Shown in pieces: positions 8,563-15,549 of a stretch of DNA of 64,000 nucleotides (position 1 is the first letter of the stretch; every line of letters starts with the position of its first letter). The stretch comes from Martelella alba. Its GTDB lineage: Bacteria > Pseudomonadota > Alphaproteobacteria > Rhizobiales > Rhizobiaceae. The notes under the pieces are model-generated. The model saw nothing but the letters and a program-made list of their open reading frames with translations, searched no databases and was not told the DNA's origin. A program made the translations under genes and the position numbers. Location of the stretch: positions 1-64,000 of the forward strand of contig NZ_VHLG01000013.1 of the NCBI RefSeq assembly GCF_006516955.1, written 5' to 3'.

Positions 8563-9734
8563 GTGATATCGTCATTGCCGGCGCCTGCCGCACCGCGGTC
8601 GGCGGTTTCATGCGGTCGCTGTCAACCGTGCCTGCCCATGAACTGGGCGCGGCCGTGATCCGTGAAGCGCTTTCCCGTTCAAATGTATCGGGCCACGAGG
8701 TGGACGAGGTCATTTTAGGCCAGGTGCTGACTGCCGGTCAGGGCCAGAACCCGGCCCGGCAAGCGGCGATGAAGGCCGGAATTTCGGAAGCAGCCACCGC
8801 TTTCGGTATCAACCAGGTCTGCGGTTCGGGCCTGCGCGCCGTTGCCCTTGGCATGCAGCAGATCCTCACCGGTGAAGCCCGAATCATGGTGGCCGGCGGG
8901 CAGGAAAACATGTCGCTTTCGCCCCATTGCCAGCATCTGCGCGGCGGCACCAAGATGGGCAATGCCACCATGGTCGATACCATGCTGAATGACGGGCTGA
9001 TGGATGCCTTCGGTGATTTCCACATGGGGATCACCGCGGAAAACATTGCCAGCCGCTATAAGATCAGCCGGGCACAGCAGGATGCCTTTGCGCTTGCCAG
9101 CCACCACAAGGCCGCAGCAGCCGATCGTGAAAACCGCTTCGTTGACGAGATCGTGCCTTTTTCGGTGAAAAGCCGGCGCAGTGAAATGATCTTTGACCGC
9201 GATGAGCAGATCCGGCCGGACGCCGACGAAACCACACTGGCCAAGCTGCGCCCTGCCTTTGACGAGAACGGCACGGTCACGGCCGGCAATGCCTCGGGGC
9301 TGAACGACGGCGCTGCGGCCATGGTGCTAATGTCCGCCACGGAAGCAGAGCTGCGCGGTATTCATCCCATGGCGCGCATTGCCGGGTTTGCCACCGCCGG
9401 TGTCGACCCGGCCATCATGGGGATCGGCCCGGTCAATGCCTCGCTGAAGGCACTGGAACGCGCTGGCTGGTCGATTGACGATCTTGATCTGATCGAAGCA
9501 AATGAGGCCTTTGCCGCCCAGGCCTGCGCTGTCAATAGCGAGCTTGGCCTTGATCCGGCAAAGGTCAACGTCAATGGCGGGGCCATTGCGCTCGGCCATC
9601 CGATCGGCGCTTCTGGTGCACGCGTTCTCGTCACGCTCTTGCACGAAATGAAGCGGCGGAACGTGCAGAAAGGCCTGGCGACGCTGTGCATCGGCGGCGG
9701 CATGGGTGTCGCCATGTGCGTCGAGCGGGGCTGA
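8559..9734 (+). CDS. Acetyl-CoA acetyltransferase (thiolase)
   Basis: A 391-residue thiolase of normal length. Catalytic residues are visible: acylated Cys88 in [11 protein letters not shown], His347 in [10 protein letters not shown] and Cys377 in CIGGGMG. The sequence is closest in style to acetoacetyl-CoA thiolases (AtoB/PhaA) rather than long-chain FadA types. Downstream of a CoA-transferase pair, the likely pathway is 3-oxoacid to 3-oxoacyl-CoA to acetyl-CoA plus a shorter acyl-CoA, as in acetoacetate or 3-oxoadipate breakdown. It is the last gene of the operon; an AT-rich gap follows. Confidence 0.9.
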   Translation: MSDIVIAGACRTAVGGFMRSLSTVPAHELGAAVIREALSRSNVSGHEVDEVILGQVLTAGQGQNPARQAAMKAGISEAATAFGINQVCGSGLRAVALGMQQILTGEARIMVAGGQENMSLSPHCQHLRGGTKMGNATMVDTMLNDGLMDAFGDFHMGITAENIASRYKISRAQQDAFALASHHKAAAADRENRFVDEIVPFSVKSRRSEMIFDRDEQIRPDADETTLAKLRPAFDENGTVTAGNASGLNDGAAAMVLMSATEAELRGIHPMARIAGFATAGVDPAIMGIGPVNASLKALERAGWSIDDLDLIEANEAFAAQACAVNSELGLDPAKVNVNGGAIALGHPIGASGARVLVTLLHEMKRRNVQKGLATLCIGGGMGVAMCVERG

Positions 9735-9991
9735 AATCTGGCATAGAGACGGCGCGGCCGGATGGCATTCCGGCTGCTCCCTTTCCGTTAAAGTACATAA
9801 TTATACCAGATATCGAAACAGAACAATAAATAGAAAAACCAATTGTAATTTCGGTATATTCATCAAATGAAACTCCATTCATAATTGAATTTTTATTTCA
9901 TATTCCGAAACTTAATATTATTTTTCTTATATAATTGTATCGGAATGAAAGATATATATGACTCTAATCCTCCCGGAACAGTGAGGAAGTC
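9735..9991. promoter_or_regulatory. AT-rich leader of the RiPP cluster with an inverted repeat
   Basis: From about 9780 to 9960 the DNA is much richer in A and T than its surroundings. It contains an imperfect inverted repeat: TTTCAT-A-TTCCG (9896-9907) against CGGAATGAAA (9941-9950), with exact 7-base arms ATTCCGA and TCGGAAT. No gene is seen in it. It is the probable promoter and operator region for the peptide cluster; the composition fits acquired DNA. Confidence 0.5.
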
Positions 9992-10135
9992 ATGAAAGAT
10001 AAAATCGAAAATACAGATACACTTGAAAAAGAACCGATGGACGACATTCGCGAAGAGTTGCGTGAGAATGTCGAGGCCTATCTTGAAAGCCACGTGCTTG
10101 AGGCCAACCCCAGCAGCATGATTATCCACGAATAA
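9992..10135 (+). CDS. Candidate RiPP precursor peptide, 47 residues
   Basis: A 47-codon frame starting MKDKIENTDTLEKEP and ending LEANPSSMIIHE, with GTGAGGAAG directly before its ATG. The first 37 or so residues are charged and strongly acidic with helical spacing (DDIREELRENVEAYLESHV), as expected of a leader. The last ten (ANPSSMIIHE) are less charged and would be the core. It has no Cys, so a thioether (sactipeptide or lanthipeptide) is excluded for this frame. Its place directly before a HExxH enzyme and a RiPP-type radical SAM gene is the main reason for the call. A hairpin separates it from the enzyme genes. Confidence 0.72.
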   Translation: MKDKIENTDTLEKEPMDDIREELRENVEAYLESHVLEANPSSMIIHE

Positions 10136-10146
10136 TGATGTTGCCC

Positions 10147-10178
10147 TGCGCTGCCGCTCATCTTCAGGCGGCGGCGCA
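10147..10178 (+). terminator. Hairpin between precursor and modification genes (probable attenuator)
   Basis: TGCGCTGCCGC (10147-10157) pairs with GCGGCGGCGCA (10168-10178) over 11 positions including one G-U, with a 10-base loop, followed by TTTGTCTTC. Hairpins here are common in RiPP operons and let the precursor mRNA exceed that of the enzymes; that role is inferred. Confidence 0.6.
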
Positions 10179-10207
10179 TTTGTCTTCAAACCAGGCGGAC
10201 AAACCCC

Positions 10208-11053
10208 ATGAACAGCGATATTTTTCAGCTGCCCGTCTACAAGACGGAGACGGTGCTCTCTTCTATTGACGCGCTTCTTGAGGTCGTTGACCCGGACGCT
10301 AAGGGTGGGCAGACGCGCCGGGCGCGCTTTTTTGCTTTTCTTAACAAGGCACTCAAGGTTCCCGTCCCGCATGATCTGGCCCATGACAGGCCGCTTTTGA
10401 TCGCCCGGCCCGGCAATCCGGACGAGGAAAAACTTCTGCGTACCCTGATGGGAAAAGGGTCGACTGCCGACGTCGCGACCGTCCTGTTTGATGCGGATGA
10501 AGCCGCGCTGTCTGAGGATCGGATCAATGAAGCGCTGGACCGGATTGCAACCCTTTATCCCGAAACCTATCGTGGCATCACTGCCGTGGTGGGCGCCTTC
10601 GTCTTTGCCCGCGTCAAAGGCTATGGCGGCGGCACCTCATCGGACGCGATCGGTGTTATCTGGTGCGGCATGCAAAATCCGGCCGCTGACGTTGATGACT
10701 ATGTCGAGCTGATCCTGCATGAATATATGCATCAATGCCTCTTCATAGATGATCTGTGCCACCGGATCTTCCGCTATTCAATGAAAGTGCTTGAGGACTA
10801 TCCGGCCCGTTCGGCGATCCTTAACCGCGAGCGTCCGCTGGACAAGGCCTACCACTCCGCATTCGTCGCCTATATTCTGATGCGCCACCGCCGCCACACA
10901 TCCGGACGGCCGCTCGAATATATGGACACAACGCGCAACTGCCTTTTGTCGACGCGCGCGCAGGCGGCTGGCCTGACGGCCCATGGGAGAGCCCGCCTTG
11001 GTGAACTTGAAGCAGGTTTTGCCCAGCTCGAACAGGAGCAGGCAGTCACATGA
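10208..11053 (+). CDS. HExxH-motif protein, putative RiPP-modifying enzyme
   Basis: A 281-residue protein with the metal-binding motif HEYMH at residues 171-175 (ILHEYMHQCLF). A further histidine, His216 in RPLDKAYHSAFVAY, follows at the spacing seen in the HEXXH family found beside RiPP genes. Members of that family have been re-assigned from presumed peptidases to 2-oxoglutarate-dependent peptide beta-hydroxylases. The N-terminal half has no motif I recognise. The gene lies between the precursor candidate and the radical SAM gene; its stop overlaps the next ATG (ATGA). A hydroxylase acting on the core, or a leader peptidase, are the alternatives. Confidence 0.65.
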   Translation: MNSDIFQLPVYKTETVLSSIDALLEVVDPDAKGGQTRRARFFAFLNKALKVPVPHDLAHDRPLLIARPGNPDEEKLLRTLMGKGSTADVATVLFDADEAALSEDRINEALDRIATLYPETYRGITAVVGAFVFARVKGYGGGTSSDAIGVIWCGMQNPAADVDDYVELILHEYMHQCLFIDDLCHRIFRYSMKVLEDYPARSAILNRERPLDKAYHSAFVAYILMRHRRHTSGRPLEYMDTTRNCLLSTRAQAAGLTAHGRARLGELEAGFAQLEQEQAVT

Positions 11054-13011
11054 ACCGCATTGATGTCGCGCTGGTGAACCCGCCTTTCTGGCCGGCGCTC
11101 CATTCCTCGCTCGCTCTTGGCCTGCTTCAGGGGGGGCTGGAGGCAAGGGGCTATCGCACCCGCCAGTTCAGCCTCTATCTAGACCTTGTCGAGCGGCTCG
11201 GCATTGACCCCTATCTCAAGATCGGCGAATTGCCCGGCGTTTCCTTCTTTCTGGGGGATTGGGTCTTTGCCGAAGCGGTGTTTGGGCCCGATGCGACGCG
11301 TGACGAAGCCTATTTCGCCTATGCCCGCCAGCCTGACCGGCCTGACCGGAAGGTCCAGCCGCTGCCGGAAGCGCTCCTGCACCTCGCGCGTGACCTGCGG
11401 GACGAGGTTCCTGCCATGATCGCGCGCTGGGCAGATGCACTTGTTGCATCGGGGGCACGCATTTTTGCCTTTTCCAATGTGTTCCAGCAGGCGGTTGCCG
11501 GTATTGCGGTTGCCCGGGCACTGAAACAGCGCTTGCCTGACTGCCTGATCGTCTTTGGCGGGGCCAATTGCGAGGGCCCGGCGGGCCGTGTGCTGATCGA
11601 GGCCTTCGGTGCTGTTGATGTTGTCGTCAATGGTGAGGGCGATCTTGCCCTTCCCGCGATTGTGAAAGCCTTTCTTGAGGGCAAGCGCGCCGAAATCGCC
11701 AGGATACCGGGCTGCATCACGAGTGAAACACCTTCCGATCGCACCGTGCCAGCCCAGGCGATCACCTGTCTCGATGATCTTCCCGAGCCGGTCTATCGCG
11801 ATCTCTATGCCGATCTCGCCGCGCGTGGCCTGTCAGAAACGCTGCAACCCAGTCTGGTCTTCGAGACCTCGCGTGGCTGCTGGTGGGGCGCAAAGCACCA
11901 CTGCACCTTTTGCGGTATCAATGCCGAGCGTATGGCCTTCCGCGCCAAATCGCCGGAGACAGCGCTCCGGCAGCTTAAAAATGCCGTTAAGGCCCATCGT
12001 CCAGACCGGATATTTACCTCCGACAACATCATGGATGTGAAGTATCTCGAGACATTTGTGCCGATGCTCGCCGAAGCCGGGCTTGATCTCGACATCTATT
12101 ATGAGTTGAAATCCAATCTGAAGCGGCAATATCTGGCGACATTCCGCGAAGCGGGAATTCTGTCGATCCAGCCGGGTATTGAAGCGCTTGACGACGATAT
12201 CCTCGCCCTGATCGACAAGGGTGCCCATGCCGGCCAGCATGTGCGGCTGCTAAAGGGCTGCGACGAGGAAGCGCTTGAGTGCAACTGGAACCTGTTGTTT
12301 GGCTTTCCCGGCGAGCGAGCGCCCGCCTATCAGCGCACATTGGCGCTGCTTCCACTCCTCACCCATCTGCCGCCCCCGGCTGATTTCACCCGCTTTGTGC
12401 TGTTGCGCTTCAGTCCCTATTTCGAACGGGGTGCCAATTATGGCATCAAAAACATCATCCCCGATCCCGCCTATCGGCATGTCTATGCGCTGGATGACCG
12501 GCAGCTTCACGATCTCGCCTATTACTTCACCTTCCAGCATGACGCGGCCGATGCCAATTTGCTTCCGGCCTTGTTTGAAAAGCTGTCTGCTGCCGTCGCC
12601 GAATGGAAGAAGGCCTACCATTATACGATGCTGATGGCTGGAGAGGGCGAAGACGGTGAACTTCTGGTGCTGGATACGCGCGACTGCGCGGCATCGCTAC
12701 GCCATCGTCTGGATCGCGCGACCGCCACCGTTGCCCGCGCGATCCGTGACGGGGCAACACCGGCAAAGCTCTTCGAAAAGCTGGAGGGCGCACTGTCAAA
12801 ACCGGAGATTGCGGCAGCACTTGAAACCCTCACCGCCAGCAAGATGATCGCCCATGTCTCCGGACAATATATTTTCCTGCCGGTCGAGATCGATGCCTAT
12901 GCCATCGGCGGACGTCAGGCCATGCCGGCGCTCAGGGCCTTCAAACGGGATGCCTTTTACAAGGCCTTTCCCGAGATCGCCCCGTTTAAGAGCCGGAGAC
13001 TTTCGGCATGA
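11050..13011 (+). CDS. RiPP-maturation radical SAM enzyme with N-terminal cobalamin-binding-like domain
   Basis: A 653-residue protein. Residues about 5-210 resemble a B12-binding domain (VALVNPPFWPALHSSLALGL, VFGGANCEGPAG, VNGEGDLALP). The radical SAM core starts near 270, with the cluster cysteines 277, 285 and 288 in SRGCWWGAKHHCTFCG, a CX7CX2C spacing rather than CX3CX2C. This motif and length are characteristic of the RiPP-maturation radical SAM C-methyltransferase family. The C-terminal 150 residues probably bind the leader peptide. It most likely methylates an unactivated carbon of the precursor. The gene is coupled by ATGA overlaps to both neighbours. Confidence 0.85.
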   Translation: MNRIDVALVNPPFWPALHSSLALGLLQGGLEARGYRTRQFSLYLDLVERLGIDPYLKIGELPGVSFFLGDWVFAEAVFGPDATRDEAYFAYARQPDRPDRKVQPLPEALLHLARDLRDEVPAMIARWADALVASGARIFAFSNVFQQAVAGIAVARALKQRLPDCLIVFGGANCEGPAGRVLIEAFGAVDVVVNGEGDLALPAIVKAFLEGKRAEIARIPGCITSETPSDRTVPAQAITCLDDLPEPVYRDLYADLAARGLSETLQPSLVFETSRGCWWGAKHHCTFCGINAERMAFRAKSPETALRQLKNAVKAHRPDRIFTSDNIMDVKYLETFVPMLAEAGLDLDIYYELKSNLKRQYLATFREAGILSIQPGIEALDDDILALIDKGAHAGQHVRLLKGCDEEALECNWNLLFGFPGERAPAYQRTLALLPLLTHLPPPADFTRFVLLRFSPYFERGANYGIKNIIPDPAYRHVYALDDRQLHDLAYYFTFQHDAADANLLPALFEKLSAAVAEWKKAYHYTMLMAGEGEDGELLVLDTRDCAASLRHRLDRATATVARAIRDGATPAKLFEKLEGALSKPEIAAALETLTASKMIAHVSGQYIFLPVEIDAYAIGGRQAMPALRAFKRDAFYKAFPEIAPFKSRRLSA

Positions 13012-13733
13012 GGGAAAGTATGAACCGGGTTTTCGGTGCAGCCCTTGCCGGTTACTGGAACGGTGACACCGAGGAGAAGCTGATCATCCACCGCGAGGAT
13101 GGCTTTTCGCAGCATTATGATATGGCGCAATATTTTCAAGAAGAGCCAGCCGGTTTCGAATATCATGCAATCGGCCGCGCCTGTGGGCGTGTATGGGATA
13201 TTGGCTGCGGCGCCGGACGTACGCTGCTTTCGCTTTCCCGACGGGGTATCGCGGCCACCGGAATTGACTGTTCGAAAGAGGCCGTTGCGATTGCCAGCGC
13301 GCGCGGCGCGCGACATGCGATCCAGCTTGATATTCTCTATGCGCCGCTTGAACCCCATCAGGTCGATGCCTTCACTCTGTTTGGGAATAATATCGGCCTT
13401 GCCGGTTCATGGAGCGGTGCGCTGCGACTGCTGGAGCGGCTGCGCTTTGCTGCCGCGCCTGGCGCAAGGCTGTGGTGTGATTCCATCGATATCTGCGCCC
13501 CGGCGCTTACGCTCAGCCGTGACTATGCCCGCCGCAATATTGCTGCCGGCCGTCCGCCCGGGCTCACTTTTTCTCGACTTCAGTACGGATCACGGCTTTC
13601 GCTCGCCGAGGGCTGGCTGTTTCTGTCGCTCGACGAACTCCAAAACCTGGCCGTTCAAACCGGCTGGACCATCGAAGAACAGTGGCAGGATGCCGAAAGG
13701 GGTCCGTGGCTTGCAGAACTCAGGGCAGACTGA
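13008..13733 (+). CDS. Class I SAM-dependent methyltransferase
   Basis: A 241-residue cytoplasmic methyltransferase with SAM-binding motif I VWDIGCGAGRTLLSL (about residues 63-77), an acidic ribose-binding turn TGIDCSKEAV and motif II-like QLDILYAPL. The first ATG overlaps the radical SAM stop; a second ATG four codons later is an alternative. Within the cluster it would add an O- or N-methyl group to the peptide, for example at a carboxylate or the N-terminus, but the target cannot be read from sequence. Confidence 0.8.
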   Translation: MRESMNRVFGAALAGYWNGDTEEKLIIHREDGFSQHYDMAQYFQEEPAGFEYHAIGRACGRVWDIGCGAGRTLLSLSRRGIAATGIDCSKEAVAIASARGARHAIQLDILYAPLEPHQVDAFTLFGNNIGLAGSWSGALRLLERLRFAAAPGARLWCDSIDICAPALTLSRDYARRNIAAGRPPGLTFSRLQYGSRLSLAEGWLFLSLDELQNLAVQTGWTIEEQWQDAERGPWLAELRAD

Positions 13734-13844
13734 ATGAAAAAACAGATTGATGATCGCGTGTTGCAATGGCCTGGATGTTGGCTCGCCGGTCGCGCGCATA
13801 TTATCCCTGACGCCAGCTTCATCTTCGGCCAAACTCCCCCCTGA
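13734..13844 (+). CDS. Possible 36-residue peptide, uncertain
   Basis: A 36-codon frame whose ATG directly abuts the methyltransferase stop codon. It begins MKKQIDDRVLQW and ends FIFGQTPP, with one Cys at position 15. No ribosome site beyond coupling is visible, and it does not resemble the first precursor. It could be a second small peptide of the cluster or chance. The rest of the gap up to the transporter start (13845-14014) shows no gene, except GAGGGTAAG before ATG 14015. Confidence 0.25.
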   Translation: MKKQIDDRVLQWPGCWLAGRAHIIPDASFIFGQTPP

Positions 13845-14014
13845 CCACCCTCTTCCGCATCCGTGCCCGGCCGACACAAAGGCCCAGGCACCAGCACCTG
13901 CAATGCAGACATGAGCCGGAATGCCCCCTGGCTGCTGGGACAGGTGACTTGTAACGGGCGGTCCGGTGCGCCGGCGCCGCAGATTTGAAGCCTGGCAAGC
14001 CGCGAGGGTAAGCC

Positions 14015-15424
14015 ATGACATTCCTTACGCACTCCTTGCCGTCACAGGCACATTTGCCCAGCCACCGTCTTTCCACGATCTTCACCTTTGCCCGGTTCGG
14101 ATCGCCTCATTTTTTTGTCCTGCTGGGACTGACGCTTGTGCAGCAATCGCTTGTCGGCGGCACGGTCTACTCGCTCGCCGTCTTGGTCGAAGATGTGACC
14201 AGAGGTCAAAATCCGTGGCCGATGCTGATATTGACGGCCTGCCTGTTTCTGCTGCCCCATGTGCCATCCTATTTCATCCAGCCGACCCAGGCGCGATGGC
14301 AGGTTGCCATCATGGCCGGGCAGGTTCAGCGCTATGCCAAACGCTTTGCCCGGCAACCTCTCGATTACGCCAATGGCCCGGTGCGTGACCGCGCGCTTTC
14401 GGCTGCTGCCTCCGAGGCCTATGTTGTCGCCCAGTCGACGGTCACGATTGTCGAGAGCTTTTTGAGCAGCGTCTTTAATGCGCTCTTCACGATCGTGCCG
14501 ATCCTGATTTTCGTCGACGCCAAATATTTCCTGGCCTATGCGGTCACGGCGTTGATCTCTCTCGTTACCTTCCGCTTTCTGCATCAGGATATCCGCGCCT
14601 GTTCGCGCGCCGCGCAAAAGGCTCGCGTCGCGCTGGACAAGGGGGTGCGCAATAGCTGGACGCGCCTGACAATCGGATCACAGCGCCAGCGCATGGCCGC
14701 CGCACAAAGCATGAGCGAGGCGCTGAGCGAGGCCGAACAGCGCTTTTGCGCCCGTGAACGCCGCATTGCCGCAGGCACCAGCCTTGTCGGAGCACTGGCG
14801 CTGGCCTCGATCCTTGCCATTACCTTCAGGCTGTTTTCGAACCATGCCGGCGACGTTGCCTTCCTCAGTGTGCTGATTGCCAGCTTTCCGCGACACATCC
14901 AGATCATCTCGCAGATCATCGGCGTGGCCCAGCTTTGCTTCTCAGCGCCACGCTTGCTTGAAGAGATCCGCAATATCGATCTCGATGACCTGCCGCCGCA
15001 AACAGAAAAGACAATCACCCGCCGGATCAGTGCCGATCGCATCACCATCAATCGTGCCCCGCTTGCCGATGATCTTGCAACCGTTGACGCCACGCGGCTT
15101 GGTAAAGGACGTCATCTGATCGAGGGGCCGAATGGCAGCGGCAAGTCAACCCTGCTTGCCCTGATGGCGTCGAGAGCCGGAAACAGGCCCTATGTCTTCA
15201 TTCCCGCAGCACCGGCAGCGCTTGCCGAACCGGGCGCGACCGGCTCCACCGGGGAGATCATGCAGCGGCTGGTCGATGAAATGCTCAATGATGATGCGGT
15301 CGATCTGGTTTTTCTTGATGAATGGGATGCCAATCTCGATGCCAATGCACGCCGAACCATCGGCGCCGCTCTTGACCGCCTTGCCACAAGGGTGACCGTG
15401 ATCGAGGTGCGCCACGCGCGATAG
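14015..15424 (+). CDS. ABC transporter, fused permease and reduced ATPase domain, probable RiPP exporter
   Basis: A 469-residue membrane protein. The N-terminal about 320 residues have hydrophobic segments near 31-55, 68-88, 150-190 and 255-275, as in exporter half-transporters. The ATPase part is only about 130 residues: Walker A GPNGSGKST (371-379), a signature-like GSTGE (410-414) where LSGGQ is expected, Walker B VDLVFLDEWD (429-438) and a terminal His467. The helical subdomain and Q-loop region are almost absent: about 31 residues separate Walker A from the signature-like site, against roughly 90 in typical transporters. GAGGGTAAG precedes ATG 14015. It probably exports the mature peptide. 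Confidence 0.7.
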   Translation: MTFLTHSLPSQAHLPSHRLSTIFTFARFGSPHFFVLLGLTLVQQSLVGGTVYSLAVLVEDVTRGQNPWPMLILTACLFLLPHVPSYFIQPTQARWQVAIMAGQVQRYAKRFARQPLDYANGPVRDRALSAAASEAYVVAQSTVTIVESFLSSVFNALFTIVPILIFVDAKYFLAYAVTALISLVTFRFLHQDIRACSRAAQKARVALDKGVRNSWTRLTIGSQRQRMAAAQSMSEALSEAEQRFCARERRIAAGTSLVGALALASILAITFRLFSNHAGDVAFLSVLIASFPRHIQIISQIIGVAQLCFSAPRLLEEIRNIDLDDLPPQTEKTITRRISADRITINRAPLADDLATVDATRLGKGRHLIEGPNGSGKSTLLALMASRAGNRPYVFIPAAPAALAEPGATGSTGEIMQRLVDEMLNDDAVDLVFLDEWDANLDANARRTIGAALDRLATRVTVIEVRHAR

Positions 15425-15488
15425 GATTTGACTTGCCCGGAGCGAAGTGAAGATCGACAAGATCATGCGGCAAAAACAACTGGATAGT

Positions 15489-15517
15489 GCACCGATCTGA
15501 TTGAAACAGATCGGTGC
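15489..15517. terminator. Hairpin between convergent transporter and GH2 genes
   Basis: GCACCGATCTG (15489-15499) pairs perfectly with CAGATCGGTGC (15507-15517) around a 7-base loop. It lies in the 125-base gap after the rightward peptide cluster and before the end of the leftward GH2 gene, so it can serve either transcript as a terminator. There is no strong T-run. Confidence 0.65.
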
Positions 15518-15549
15518 TTCAGGACCGACAGGCGGCCTTGGCTTATGGT

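Noticed and set aside
15125-15421. Exporter ATPase as a frameshifted pseudogene
   Set aside because: The frame stays open, Walker A and B are in register, and a signature-like site lies close to the expected distance before Walker B.
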